Origin: Methylotuvimicrobium sp018830325
GTDB lineage: Bacteria; Pseudomonadota; Gammaproteobacteria; Methylococcales; Methylomonadaceae
Direction: 5' to 3'
Assembly: GCF_044788715.1 (NCBI RefSeq)
Contig: NZ_CP173170.1
Location: 620,001 to 684,000, forward strand
Length of the DNA: 64,000 nt
In this document: one piece after another, positions 53,801 to 63,304 of the stretch
Layout: each line of letters opens with the position of its first letter
Numbering within the stretch: position 1 is the stretch's first letter
Notes under the pieces: model-generated
Databases searched by the model: none
What the model was told of the DNA's origin: nothing
What the model saw: only the letters and a program-made list of their open reading frames with translations
Made by a program: the position numbers and the translations under genes

Positions 53801-53855
53801 AGCAAGCAGTTAGCAGTTAGCAGTTAGCAGTGAATAGGGAGTAGGGAGTAGGGAA
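53801..53855. repeat. Period-7 repeats between rng and yhdP
   Basis: About four copies of GCAGTTA followed by three of GTAGGGA, then a run leading to the AGGAGG ribosome site of the small frame below. Similar period-7 words occur at 12020, 49021 and 61380. Confidence 0.75.
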
Positions 53856-53871
53856 GAGGAGGATTGTCCTG

Positions 53872-53943
53872 ATGAATCGAATCATCGATCTTTTTAAATT
53901 GAGCCGTTTTCAATATCGCATTAACGAGTTTTTAGCTAAGTGA
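53872..53943 (+). CDS. Possible 23-residue leader peptide of yhdP
   Basis: ATG with an AGGAGG site 8 bases before it opens a 23-codon frame (MNRIIDLFKLSRFQYRINEF and three more residues). Its TGA overlaps the yhdP start as GTGA. No ribosome site stands before the yhdP GTG itself, so reinitiation after this frame could set yhdP translation. It could also be an unrecognised small protein. Confidence 0.5.
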   Translation: MNRIIDLFKLSRFQYRINEFLAK

Positions 53944-56900
53944 TTCATCACATTACGCGGGCCACGCGAATTCTGCTTTTTTGGTCTTTGATTGCTTCGG
54001 CATTAGGCTTGACGGCAGTCCGTGTATTAATGAGCGGGCTGGAAAGTTATAAGTTCGAATTAGAGCGAGAAATTGGGGCGCTGATCGATGCCCCGGTTCA
54101 AATCGGTCGAATAAAGACCGGTATGCGAGGCATCACGCCGACGTTAATGCTAAAAGATATCAATGTGTTGGATGAGGATGGCAAAAGCCTCTCGACGCCG
54201 GTTAATTTTGAAGAGATTCGCTTAAATATCAGTTTATGGCGTGTTCTTTGGACGCGAGAAATTTGGAGGGCATCATGGATATCGATTATCGGTGCCGATG
54301 TGTCGATACAGCGAAAACCGGATGGTAGTTTCACACTAGTCGGTTTACAAGCCGGCGGCGAGACCGATTATCCATTGTGGTTGCTGCAAGGAGGGAAGTT
54401 TGAGCTGCTGCATAGCCGTATCGCTTGGCAAGATGAAATGCGTGGCGGCAAACCCATTCAATTCGAACGAGTCGATTTGGTGATCAATAACGACGGGAGT
54501 CGACATCAAATTCATTTGTTGGCGGGCTTACCCGAAAATTTAGGTCATACATTGCGCGTGTCGATGGAATTGAATGGCAATTTTTTCGAACCCGGTAAAA
54601 TCGACGGCAAGTTGTATTTTGAAGGAACCGGGATTGACTTGGCCGAGATTATGGCGGGCGAATCGCTATCGGATATTAGTATTGAATCCGGGGTGGGCGA
54701 TCTGAAGCTTTGGACGTATTGGCAAAAAAGTCAAATATTCGAAGCGGTCGCCGAAATTAATTTGTCGCGCGTAGCATTGCAGTTCAAGGCAAAGAGTGCT
54801 TTAGTGCTGGATAGACTCGAAACGCTCTTTAGGTGGCGCGATGATGGTCGACGTTTGGCGCTGGATATTGCTCGATTGGCCGTAGAAGATAATCGGCGGC
54901 CTTGGACCGACACGCAGTTCAGTTTGGCTGTTGAGCGAGATCCAGAAAATGCGTTCAAGAGCTTGGCATTGTCGGCGCATCGTCTGGATATGATGAATAT
55001 TTCCGAGCTGGTGGCTTGGCCAGGTTTATTGCCGGCTGAACAGGCGGAACGTTTGACGGCACTCAAGTTGTCCGGAAATGTGGAAGATTTTACGCTTTTT
55101 GTCGATATTGACAGTCAGCGCTTTGCCGCCGATGGTCTATTTTCCGGTTTAGGATTTGCCGGGTTCGATTCCATTCCGGGATTTTCCGGTATAACCGGAC
55201 ATATCCGCGGCAATGACGAGCGCGGCATGGTGCAATTGATGACCGGTCAATCGCAGTTAGCGCCGAATGGAGTGTTTCGGCAAGCGCTATCGTTCGAACG
55301 TCTGCAAGGGCGGATCGACTGGCGGCAAACGCCCGATGCCTGGGTTGTTTTCAGCAAACAAATACGGTTAGATGTGCCGGCGGGGTCAACGATTAGCCGC
55401 TTGTTTTTAACACTGCCCAAAAGCGAAGCCTCGCCCGTACTTGAATTACAAAGTACTTTTTCGGTTGCCGATCTTGGTCAGGTTAAAAATTACCTTCCGG
55501 TGGGGAGTATCGATCCCGATACTTTCTCTTGGTTAGACCGCGCGTTTATCTCAGGCAGTATTCCGCGAGGCGGATTGTTGTTTTCCGGCGAGTTGGAGAG
55601 TTACCCTTTCGCCGAAAGTCAGGGCGTTTTCGAAGTCTTGTTCGATGTTTCCGATATGACGTTGAATTACGACCCGGAATGGCCAAATTTAACCAAAGTT
55701 GATGCGCAGGCGCTGTTTTACGGAGCGTCGCTCAAGGTCGACATCAAGAAAGCCGAAACTGCAAATTGCTCGATTAGGCAAGCCGAAATAACTATTCCGA
55801 TGCTGAATGTTGAGCCCAATCTTTTGGTCAGCGGCGTCGCCGAGGGCAGTATTATTCACGCGTTGGATTTTCTACAGCAAACTCCGATCGGTTCACCGGT
55901 CGGTGCGTTGCGAACCGCAGTAACGCCTACCGGAAACACATCTGTTAAACTCGATCTCGATATCCCATTAGTGGGGCTGAAACCGGTTATGGTCGATGGC
56001 GAAGCTACGTTCGATCATGCCTCGCTCGTTGTCCACTCATTCGATTTGCCGGTCGGCAATATCGAAGGGGTTTTAAGATTTAATGGACAGGGGCTTTTCG
56101 CCGACAATATACAGGCGGTCGCGTTGGGGAGCCCGATTCGAGTGAATATCGAAAGCGAACCGAAACAAACCACGATTAAAGTCGCGGGAGAAAGCGCCGT
56201 TGAGAATCTGAAAAATCAATTTAAGTTGCCATGGTGGGGGCTTGTTGAAGGCAATACCGATTACCGACTGGAATTGGTCTTACCGGCCGAAGACAATCGC
56301 ACAACTCAAATGACGATCAATTCGGGTTTGAGGGGCTTGTCATTAATCTTACCCGACGGACTCGGAAAAGATAAAGACCAGTCGCGCCCCTTGTCGCTGG
56401 TTTTTGACTTGAGCGACGAGCGTTTGTTGCCGGTTAGATTAAATTACGATAATCAGCTGAATGCCGCATTTAAGATTGAGATAGCGGAGCAGGCATTGCA
56501 TTCGGGGCATTTTCTGTTCGGGGTCGGTGTAGCGGATTATCCGGATGCTCCGGTTATTAAGCTAGAAGCGAATCGCGATAAGATGAATCTCGAAGAATGG
56601 CTAAGTTTTATCGATAGGGACGGTGTCGCAAAAGACGAGTCGATGCCTGTATACGAAATCAAAATAAGAACCAGGCAGCTAATTAATCAATTTATGGACT
56701 TGGGCCGGCTGGATTTAATGTTGACGCGCCGCGGCAATTTCTGGGTAGGTAAAATCGATAGTTCGGCGGCCAAGGGGAATTTGCGTATACCGGTTGACCG
56801 GTCGGGCGACGATAGCATACGGATGACCATGGAGTTTATCGATCTGACAGCGATGAGCCGCATTAAATTGGAAAGTGGTACCGATAACCTCATGGAAAAA

Positions 56901-57758
56901 GTACCTTTATTCGATATAGACAGCGAAAAAGTGATTTGGCGCTCAAGCGATATGGGACGATTGGTGTTGCGAACCGTACGTATGCCTCAAGGCTTGCATT
57001 TTCAGCGACTTACCATTTCCGATAGAAATGAAACAATGAATCTGACCGGGCGTTGGATCAATCAAGGATTTGGCTCAACAACTGAGTTAAAAGGTACTTT
57101 CGACGGTCGGCAGTTCGGTCGGTTGCTTAATGAGTTAGGGCTTTATGAAAGTATGAAAGAAACCCGTATTGCCGCAAAACTCGATCTAAATTGGAACGCG
57201 GCTCCTTATCAATTTTCATTGGAGCGCTTACGAGGTAAAGTGGATATCGAGTTAAACGACGGGAGATTGCTCAGCATAGAACCCGGATTGGGGCGAGTAT
57301 TGGGTATCATAGCGTTTTCACAGTGGGTTAAGCGATTGCAATTGGATTTTCGCGATGTTTACGAGGAAGGGTTAACCTTCAATAGTATCAAGGGGCGTAT
57401 TCATTTTGCCGATGGCATTGCCAGCACCACAAATTTAGAAGTCGACGCCGTGCCGGCAAAAATAACGCTTTCCGGGAACGCCAATTTGAACGATAAAACG
57501 CTGGATCAACAAGTTCGGGTCGTGCCTAAAAGTTCCGATGCGGTTCCCATTGCTGGTACAATTGTCGGCCGTTTAGCCGGTTTGATTGCCAAGGCAGTGA
57601 CGAAAGATTACCAGGAGGGCTTTTTTTTCGGGTCTCAATACCGAATCATAGGTTCTTGGGAAGAACCGCAGGTAATTCCTTTGCGTGAAGGCGACGGTTT
57701 GTTTAACAAAACCTGGCAAGGACTTACCGATTTTCCGTGGACGGAAAATAGCGATTAA
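53940..57758 (+). CDS. yhdP: YhdP-family AsmA-like envelope protein
   Basis: A 1272-residue protein with one N-terminal membrane helix (ILLFWSLIASALGLTAVRVL) and a long repetitive beta groove (DUF3971/AsmA-like), as in E. coli YhdP (1266 residues). In that organism YhdP, TamB and YdbH carry phospholipids between the inner and outer membranes. The C-terminal block with VEVDAVPAKITLSGNANLN-like text is present as LEVDAVPAKITLSGNANLND, and the end is WQGLTDFPWTENSD. The start is a GTG overlapping the leader frame; no other start fits the family. The order rng-yhdP-nit-tldD is conserved in gammaproteobacteria. Confidence 0.93.
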   Translation: MIHHITRATRILLFWSLIASALGLTAVRVLMSGLESYKFELEREIGALIDAPVQIGRIKTGMRGITPTLMLKDINVLDEDGKSLSTPVNFEEIRLNISLWRVLWTREIWRASWISIIGADVSIQRKPDGSFTLVGLQAGGETDYPLWLLQGGKFELLHSRIAWQDEMRGGKPIQFERVDLVINNDGSRHQIHLLAGLPENLGHTLRVSMELNGNFFEPGKIDGKLYFEGTGIDLAEIMAGESLSDISIESGVGDLKLWTYWQKSQIFEAVAEINLSRVALQFKAKSALVLDRLETLFRWRDDGRRLALDIARLAVEDNRRPWTDTQFSLAVERDPENAFKSLALSAHRLDMMNISELVAWPGLLPAEQAERLTALKLSGNVEDFTLFVDIDSQRFAADGLFSGLGFAGFDSIPGFSGITGHIRGNDERGMVQLMTGQSQLAPNGVFRQALSFERLQGRIDWRQTPDAWVVFSKQIRLDVPAGSTISRLFLTLPKSEASPVLELQSTFSVADLGQVKNYLPVGSIDPDTFSWLDRAFISGSIPRGGLLFSGELESYPFAESQGVFEVLFDVSDMTLNYDPEWPNLTKVDAQALFYGASLKVDIKKAETANCSIRQAEITIPMLNVEPNLLVSGVAEGSIIHALDFLQQTPIGSPVGALRTAVTPTGNTSVKLDLDIPLVGLKPVMVDGEATFDHASLVVHSFDLPVGNIEGVLRFNGQGLFADNIQAVALGSPIRVNIESEPKQTTIKVAGESAVENLKNQFKLPWWGLVEGNTDYRLELVLPAEDNRTTQMTINSGLRGLSLILPDGLGKDKDQSRPLSLVFDLSDERLLPVRLNYDNQLNAAFKIEIAEQALHSGHFLFGVGVADYPDAPVIKLEANRDKMNLEEWLSFIDRDGVAKDESMPVYEIKIRTRQLINQFMDLGRLDLMLTRRGNFWVGKIDSSAAKGNLRIPVDRSGDDSIRMTMEFIDLTAMSRIKLESGTDNLMEKVPLFDIDSEKVIWRSSDMGRLVLRTVRMPQGLHFQRLTISDRNETMNLTGRWINQGFGSTTELKGTFDGRQFGRLLNELGLYESMKETRIAAKLDLNWNAAPYQFSLERLRGKVDIELNDGRLLSIEPGLGRVLGIIAFSQWVKRLQLDFRDVYEEGLTFNSIKGRIHFADGIASTTNLEVDAVPAKITLSGNANLNDKTLDQQVRVVPKSSDAVPIAGTIVGRLAGLIAKAVTKDYQEGFFFGSQYRIIGSWEEPQVIPLREGDGLFNKTWQGLTDFPWTENSD

Positions 57759-57937
57759 CCTATAAAAAGCATTTTGTTCACGCAGCACACGAAAATATTC
57801 AAATAGTTATACTTTTCAAGTTGCTCACCTGATGGGTGATTCAAGAGATTTATGTAACTGTATGATTGCTTTCGTGTATTTCGTGGACTGCTAGCGAAAT
57901 TAGGATTAAGGATTTTGCGCTATACGGATATAAAATA

Positions 57938-58213
57938 ACGTTCATGAAGGCCAGGCAATCGCCCCCGGCAAATGAAAGTTCGGGGTGAGTGAGGGTGCGG
58001 TCACACGCCCGACAGGACGCCGTGAACCCAGCACCTAAATTATCCAAGATAGTTAACCATAGCCAATGGGTTATGGAATTTAGGTGCTGGGTGAATACGT
58101 CCATGTGGCTCGACGGCGGCTATCTGAACGCCAGGGATGGCGTGAATGCAGATTTTGCAGGAGCAAAAATCTGCCCTGCCGCCGACGCCCGCCGGTCGAG
58201 CAACCGCACCCTC
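57938..58213. repeat. Composite intergenic repeat between yhdP and nit
   Basis: The 566-base gap holds no gene. A block at 57938-58000 (GTTCATGAAGG..GGCAAATGAAAGTTC..) recurs inverted at 63467-63530. From 57991 an element with 11-bp inverted ends, GAGGGTGCGGT and ACCGCACCCTC (58203-58213), spans 223 bases. It carries a core AATACGTCCATG like the repeat at 3633 and a nested 65-bp element at 58027. Confidence 0.65.
58027..58091. repeat. 65-bp mini-element with 15-bp terminal inverted repeats
   Basis: Ends CCCAGCACCTAAATT and AATTTAGGTGCTGGG are perfect inverted repeats. TGAA flanks both sides (58023-58026 and 58092-58095), as for a target-site duplication. The same element, with a few changes, lies at 63032-63095. 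Confidence 0.8.
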
Positions 58214-58324
58214 TTCGAAACCTAGATTATCACCGCAACGTTTTGCATATCGAAAAATTAGATAAAGAGTTTCAATTAATGAACTTTCACAGTAAGAGTT
58301 AAAAATTAAACAAAGAGTCTTTAA

Positions 58325-59134
58325 ATGAGTAAATGTGCCGCCATACAAATGGCATCGAGTCCCAATGTGGGGGCGAATCTTTTAGAAGCCGACAAATTAA
58401 TCGGTGAAGCGGTAAATGCCGGAGCGAAATTGGTTGTATTGCCGGAAAACTTTGCCTTGATGGGGGAAAGCGAGACCGATAAGTTAACGATCAAGGAAGT
58501 CAACGGGAATGGTCCGATACAAGACTTTTTAGCGTCGACCGCACTCAAATACAAAGTTTGGGTTGTCGGTGGAACGATCCCCTTGGCCGGCGATAACGAT
58601 AACAAAGTTAGAGCTGCCTGCTTGGTTTATAACGACCGTGGCGAGCGCGTTGCGCGTTATGACAAAATACATCTATTCGATGTCAGCGTACCCGATACCG
58701 AGGAAGAATACCGCGAATCGAATTCGATTGAGCCCGGACATGCCCCCGTTGTTGTCGATACACCTTTCGGAAAGTTGGGGCTGTCGGTTTGCTATGATCT
58801 GCGCTTTCCCGAACTTTACCGTAATTTGGTAGCGAAAGGCGCCGAAATTTTGTTGGTGCCTTCGGCGTTTACTGCACAAACCGGTGCCGCGCATTGGGAG
58901 GTCCTATTGAGAGCGCGAGCGATTGAAAACTTATGTTATGTCATTGCACCGAATCAGGGCGGCTTTCATATTAACGGTCGTAAAACCTTTGGGCATTCGA
59001 TGATAGTCGATCCGTGGGGAGTGGTTTTAGGTTGTCATAAGAATGGCGGCGGCTTCGTTTGCGCCGATATCGAACGCGAACGCTTGGAAAAAGTTCGATT
59101 GTCTTTCCCCGCTTTACAGCATCGAAAAATTTAA
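58325..59134 (+). CDS. Nitrilase-superfamily amidase (Nit/deaminated glutathione amidase-like)
   Basis: A 269-residue carbon-nitrogen hydrolase. The Glu-Lys-Cys triad is visible as LPENF (E41), RYDKIHLFD (K114) and LSVCYDLRFPELYR (C156). The best-known related enzymes hydrolyse deaminated glutathione, a metabolite repair role; the substrate here is inferred. It sits between yhdP and tldD, as in many gammaproteobacteria. The ATG follows an AT-rich leader with AAAGAG. Confidence 0.9.
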   Translation: MSKCAAIQMASSPNVGANLLEADKLIGEAVNAGAKLVVLPENFALMGESETDKLTIKEVNGNGPIQDFLASTALKYKVWVVGGTIPLAGDNDNKVRAACLVYNDRGERVARYDKIHLFDVSVPDTEEEYRESNSIEPGHAPVVVDTPFGKLGLSVCYDLRFPELYRNLVAKGAEILLVPSAFTAQTGAAHWEVLLRARAIENLCYVIAPNQGGFHINGRKTFGHSMIVDPWGVVLGCHKNGGGFVCADIERERLEKVRLSFPALQHRKI

Positions 59135-59279
59135 ATTTCGATTAGTTTTTGGTAAGCAGTCAGTGGTTAGCTGTGAACTGATAGGAATTATGTTCATCGC
59201 TTATCTTTCCCTCCGGCTTGGCGCTTAGAGAGAATATTCTTGAAAAATCAAATTTTAAGGTTACATTGCTTTAAATGTC

Positions 59280-59915
59280 ATGAAGCCATCGAATAGAACC
59301 ATCCTTAAATTTTGCGGGGTGTTGTTGTGGTCGGCGGTTCTGGCGAACTGTTCCGAAACTGAAGTCCGTTATCGGGACACCGGACATTTGGAGCGACCGC
59401 CGGAATTCGAGGGCGCATCGGGCGAGCAGAGTTTACAAAAATCGGTCGATCCTGTGTTGACAACGTTATCGATTCAACAAGGCTTAGGCGATAAAGTTGC
59501 GATCGAACAATCGGCGCTACGAACCAAGCTAATTATCAAAGAACCTTTTGAAAAAGCTTGGTTCATAATGGAGTTAGTCCTAAATCAGCAACGCATCGAA
59601 ATTACCGATAGGGATCGCGATGCCGGTTATTACTATGTCCGCTTCGATCCCGACGAGAACGAGGCGAAAGGCATTTTGGGCTGGTTATTTAAAGACGACG
59701 ATTATATCGAGCGAATTTATTCGTTGCAGTTATCCGAAGGTCAATCCGCGTCGGAAATTACTGCGGATATCGTGACTGAACAAGATGAAAAAAATCCGTC
59801 CATACCAGGTGCGTCAGAACCGCTCGAGGACATTAAAAAAGACGGGCCAGACCGGTTGCTGCAGATGCTCTATAAGAAATTGCGAGACGGCATACCGAAA
59901 CATCAACGGCAATAA
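59280..59915 (+). CDS. BamC-like lipoprotein
   Basis: A 211-residue protein with an N-terminal hydrophobic leader ending LANC, suggesting a lipoprotein; the Asn at -1 is unusual for a lipobox (normally Gly or Ala). The body has RYRDTGHLERPPEF and RIEITDRDRDAGYYYVRFDP, which look like one BamC (NlpB) domain with a short C-terminal tail. BamC is a part of the outer-membrane protein assembly complex and normally has two such domains and about 340 residues, so this is a short relative. It lies 9 bases before tldD. Confidence 0.65.
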   Translation: MKPSNRTILKFCGVLLWSAVLANCSETEVRYRDTGHLERPPEFEGASGEQSLQKSVDPVLTTLSIQQGLGDKVAIEQSALRTKLIIKEPFEKAWFIMELVLNQQRIEITDRDRDAGYYYVRFDPDENEAKGILGWLFKDDDYIERIYSLQLSEGQSASEITADIVTEQDEKNPSIPGASEPLEDIKKDGPDRLLQMLYKKLRDGIPKHQRQ

Positions 59916-59923
59916 TAGACAGT

Positions 59924-61363
59924 ATGGAAATTTTAAATATAGCGAAACAAGCGATTCTTGCGCCGGCAGGCTTGCAGGAACAAGATATCGAGCGAGTCAT
60001 GAGCAGTTTGCTCAGTGTTCCGGTCGATGCCGCCGATATCTATTTTCAATCCAGTCATTACGAATCCTGGGTTATGGAAAGCGGCATCATCAAAGAGGGC
60101 AGTCATAATATCGAACAAGGTGCCGGTGTGCGTGCCGTCGTCGGCGAGAAAACCGGATTCGCCTATAGCGATAAAATTGAATTGCCGGTCTTGCTCGAAG
60201 CGGCCGGTAATGTCAAAGCCATTGTCCGACAAGGACAAAATGCGCGTACGGCCATTTCCAAGCAAGCCGCATGGCCTCGATATTACCATTCTGTCAACCC
60301 GCTCAAATCTTTAGCGGATCAGCAAAAAGTCGAACTGTTGCATAAAGTCGACCGAGAGACACGCAAGCTCGATAGCCGTATTGAAGAAGTGGTTATCAGC
60401 TTAGTCGGTCTTCATGAAAATGTTTTAGTCGCTAATCAAGACGGTACATTGGCTGCCGACATCCGTCCGTTGGTTCGTATGAACGTGAGTGTCATTGTCG
60501 AGGATAATGGACGCCGCGAACAGGGTAGCATGGGCGGCGGCGGGCGTTGCGATTACGGCATGTTCGTAGACCAGGATAAAGCACTGGAGTACGGTCGAGA
60601 AGCGGTTCGGCAAGCGTTGGTTAATCTGGATGCCGTCGATGCGCCGGCCGGCAGCATGACTGTAGTCTTGGGGTCGGGTTGGCCGGGCATTTTATTGCAT
60701 GAAGCAATTGGGCATGGTCTGGAAGGCGATTTCAACCGTAAAGGGACATCGGCCTTTAGCGGACGAGTCGGCGAAAGGGTTGCATCCGATTTGTGTACCG
60801 TGGTCGATGACGGCACGCTCGAGGGACGTCGCGGCTCGTTGAGTATAGACGATGAAGGCACGCCTACCGAAAAAACTGTGTTGATTGAAAACGGCATATT
60901 GAAAGGCTACATGCAGGATAGATTGAATGCCAGATTGATGGGCGTATCCCCGACCGGTAACGGTCGGCGCGAATCTTACGCGCATTTGCCGATGCCGCGC
61001 ATGACCAATACCTATATGTTGCCGGGGCCGCACGATCCTGAAGAGATTATCCGCTCGGTCAAAAAAGGTTTGTATGCAAAAAATTTCGGCGGCGGACAGG
61101 TCGATATCACTTCGGGAAAATTCGTGTTTTCAGCCAGCGAGGCTTATCTTATCGAGGACGGCCAGTTGACGCGACCTGTAAAAGGCGCCACGTTAATCGG
61201 CAACGGGCCGGATGTTCTGACTCGGGTGTCGATGGTCGGCACCGATTTGGAACTCGATAGTGGTGTCGGGACCTGCGGGAAGGATGGGCAAAGCGTTCCG
61301 GTCGGCGTCGGCCAGCCGACCTTGAAAGTCGACGCGTTGACGGTCGGCGGTACGAGTATCTGA
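59924..61363 (+). CDS. tldD: Metalloprotease TldD
   Basis: A 479-residue TldD, which with PmbA (TldE) forms the heterodimeric protease that cuts unfolded peptides and matures microcins. The zinc site HEAIGHGLEGD is at residue 259 (H259, E260, H264). The C-terminal half carries GTCGKDGQSVPVGVGQPTLK as usual. Length equals the E. coli protein (481). The partner pmbA follows after 140 bases that include a palindromic repeat. Confidence 0.97.
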   Translation: MEILNIAKQAILAPAGLQEQDIERVMSSLLSVPVDAADIYFQSSHYESWVMESGIIKEGSHNIEQGAGVRAVVGEKTGFAYSDKIELPVLLEAAGNVKAIVRQGQNARTAISKQAAWPRYYHSVNPLKSLADQQKVELLHKVDRETRKLDSRIEEVVISLVGLHENVLVANQDGTLAADIRPLVRMNVSVIVEDNGRREQGSMGGGGRCDYGMFVDQDKALEYGREAVRQALVNLDAVDAPAGSMTVVLGSGWPGILLHEAIGHGLEGDFNRKGTSAFSGRVGERVASDLCTVVDDGTLEGRRGSLSIDDEGTPTEKTVLIENGILKGYMQDRLNARLMGVSPTGNGRRESYAHLPMPRMTNTYMLPGPHDPEEIIRSVKKGLYAKNFGGGQVDITSGKFVFSASEAYLIEDGQLTRPVKGATLIGNGPDVLTRVSMVGTDLELDSGVGTCGKDGQSVPVGVGQPTLKVDALTVGGTSI

Positions 61364-61404
61364 TGGTTGGTGATTGGTGAACAGTAAGCGGTAAACTGTG
61401 AGCG

Positions 61405-61457
61405 GTGAGCGGTAAGCAGATAGTAGGTCGTTGTTCGGTTCCCCGCTTACCGCTCAC
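61405..61457. repeat. Inverted repeat/hairpin between tldD and pmbA
   Basis: GTGAGCGGTAAGC (61405-61417) and GCTTACCGCTCAC (61445-61457) are perfect 13-bp inverted repeats built from period-7 words. The hairpin lacks a T-run, so it is probably a repeat or processing site rather than a terminator. Confidence 0.7.
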
Positions 61458-61503
61458 TGCTTACCGTTGACTATATCGATTTAATTTTAAGTAGAGAATC
61501 ATT

Positions 61504-62835
61504 TTGCAAAACCGGGAAGAAATCAGTCGATTGGAAAATTTGGTCCAAAGCATTTTAGATGAAGCGAAGCTGCAGGGCGCAACCGCTGCGGAAGCGGGTT
61601 TGAGTGTCGATAGCGGCTTGTCGGTGACCGCGCGTTTGGGTGATGTCGAAACGATAGAGCATCATCGCGATCAAGGCTTGGGAGTGACCGTTTATTTCGG
61701 GCAGCGTAAAGGTTCGGCGAGTACCACCGATCTATCCAATGCTTCGATCAAGGAAACGGTTGTCGCCGCATGTAGTTTTGCGCGCTATGGCAGCGAAGAT
61801 CCTTATGCAGGATTGCCCGAGCAAGAGTGGCTTGCAACCGAATTTCCCGACTTGGATCTATTTCATCCTTGGTCTCTCGCTGCTGATCGTGCGATCGAGT
61901 TGGCGATAGCCTGCGAAGATGCCGCACGTTCTTATTCAACCGAAATTACTAATTCGGAAGGCGCAACGGTCACCAGTCACCAAGGCATTCGGGTTTTGGG
62001 CAATAGTTTAGGTTTCTTGAAGGGTTCCGAATCGAGCCGTCACTCGATTAGTTGCGCAGTATTAGGACAACGCGGCGACAGTATGCAGCGCGATTATTGG
62101 TATAGCGTTGCCAGGAATCCTGACTTGCTCGAGGCGGTCGACTCCATCGGCAGAAAAGCAGCCGAAAGAACGGTTAGACGTTTGCAGGGGCGAGGCTTAA
62201 GCACGCGGCAATGTCCGGTTTTGTATTCGGCTGAAGTGGCTTCCAGTTTGTTCGGATCGCTAATCGGCGCAATTAGCGGCGGTAACTTATACCGTAAATC
62301 GTCGTTTTTACTCAATGCATTGGATACACGGATATTTCCGGAATTCGTGCATATTCACGAGCAACCTTATATGGTTGGTGCTCTCGGCAGCGCTGCTTTC
62401 GATGCCGAAGGCGTCAAAACTAGAGCTCGGGACATCGTTGCGGACGGTATTTTAAAGGACTATGTGTTGAGCACTTATTCGGCTAAGAAACTCGGTCTTG
62501 TAAGTACGGGAAATGCCGGGGGCGTTCATAATCTGATCGTCGATAGCGGAAACGATGATTTTGCCGGCATGCTGAAAAAACTCGGTACCGGACTGCTTGT
62601 AACCGAATTGATGGGGCAGGGCGTTAAAATGGTGACTGGCGATTATTCGCGCGGCGCGGCCGGATTCTGGGTAGAGAACGGCGAAATTCAATACCCGGTC
62701 GAGGAAATTACGATTGCCGGAAATTTGAAAGATATGTTTAAAAATCTCGTCGCGGTCGGTAATGATGTCGATTATCGAGGCAACGTACGCACCGGTTCGG
62801 TTTTGATCGAGCGCATGTCGATCGCCGGGGAATAA
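61504..62835 (+). CDS. pmbA: PmbA (TldE), non-catalytic partner of TldD
   Basis: A 443-residue member of the TldD/PmbA family without the HExxxH zinc site, as expected for PmbA. Conserved parts are LSTYSAKKLGLVSTGNAGG near residue 320 and the end NVRTGSVLIERMSIAGE. The only start consistent with the family is a TTG at 61504, preceded by AGAGAA. Length matches E. coli PmbA (450). Confidence 0.95.
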   Translation: MQNREEISRLENLVQSILDEAKLQGATAAEAGLSVDSGLSVTARLGDVETIEHHRDQGLGVTVYFGQRKGSASTTDLSNASIKETVVAACSFARYGSEDPYAGLPEQEWLATEFPDLDLFHPWSLAADRAIELAIACEDAARSYSTEITNSEGATVTSHQGIRVLGNSLGFLKGSESSRHSISCAVLGQRGDSMQRDYWYSVARNPDLLEAVDSIGRKAAERTVRRLQGRGLSTRQCPVLYSAEVASSLFGSLIGAISGGNLYRKSSFLLNALDTRIFPEFVHIHEQPYMVGALGSAAFDAEGVKTRARDIVADGILKDYVLSTYSAKKLGLVSTGNAGGVHNLIVDSGNDDFAGMLKKLGTGLLVTELMGQGVKMVTGDYSRGAAGFWVENGEIQYPVEEITIAGNLKDMFKNLVAVGNDVDYRGNVRTGSVLIERMSIAGE

Positions 62836-63031
62836 GACAATCGGCGATGATTAAAAATAGTGCGTCGCTTTGTAATACCATTTATTTTTTCAATCGAAAA
62901 ATCGAATGTCTCGGTTTCGACTCGACCTATAGCCGGGTAATTATTCACGCCCCCTATCGTTCCCACGCAGAGCGCTCATCGTTATATTATCATCGTAGAT
63001 CAAAATTCGGCACCGGGGGCCCGTCAAAGGA

Positions 63032-63095
63032 CCCAGCCCCTAAATTAGTAAGACTATTAACCATGACCGATGGGCTATGGAATTTAGGGGCTGGG
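63032..63095. repeat. Second copy of the 65-bp mini-element
   Basis: Ends CCCAGCCCCTAAATT and AATTTAGGGGCTGGG; otherwise close to 58027-58091. It interrupts a longer repeat that is uninterrupted at 3633-3786. No flanking duplication is seen. Confidence 0.8.
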
Positions 63096-63212
63096 TAAAT
63101 ACATCCATGTAGGCTCTATGCCAGCATCCATGCTGGCAAAGCCTTTGCCGAGCACCCCGGTGCCTCCTTAGGCACTGCCGAAATTTGAAGTGCGAAAGGT
63201 ATACATAAATTG

Positions 63213-63304
63213 TAGGGTACGCTGCGCGTACCAAAGCCGTGCCCTGGCGGCTCGGTTGTCACATGAACATTGCGGGGTTACCATGGTACGCACAGCGTAC
63301 CCTA
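63213..63304. repeat. Element with 20-bp inverted ends, related to 7228-7326
   Basis: TAGGGTACGCTGCGCGTACC at the left pairs with GGTACGCACAGCGTACCCTA at the right, with one mismatch. The inner part shares little with the copy at 7228. Confidence 0.75.

Noticed and set aside
61405..61457. Rho-independent terminator of tldD
   Set aside because: The stem is perfect but no T-run follows on either strand, and the words belong to the period-7 repeat family.
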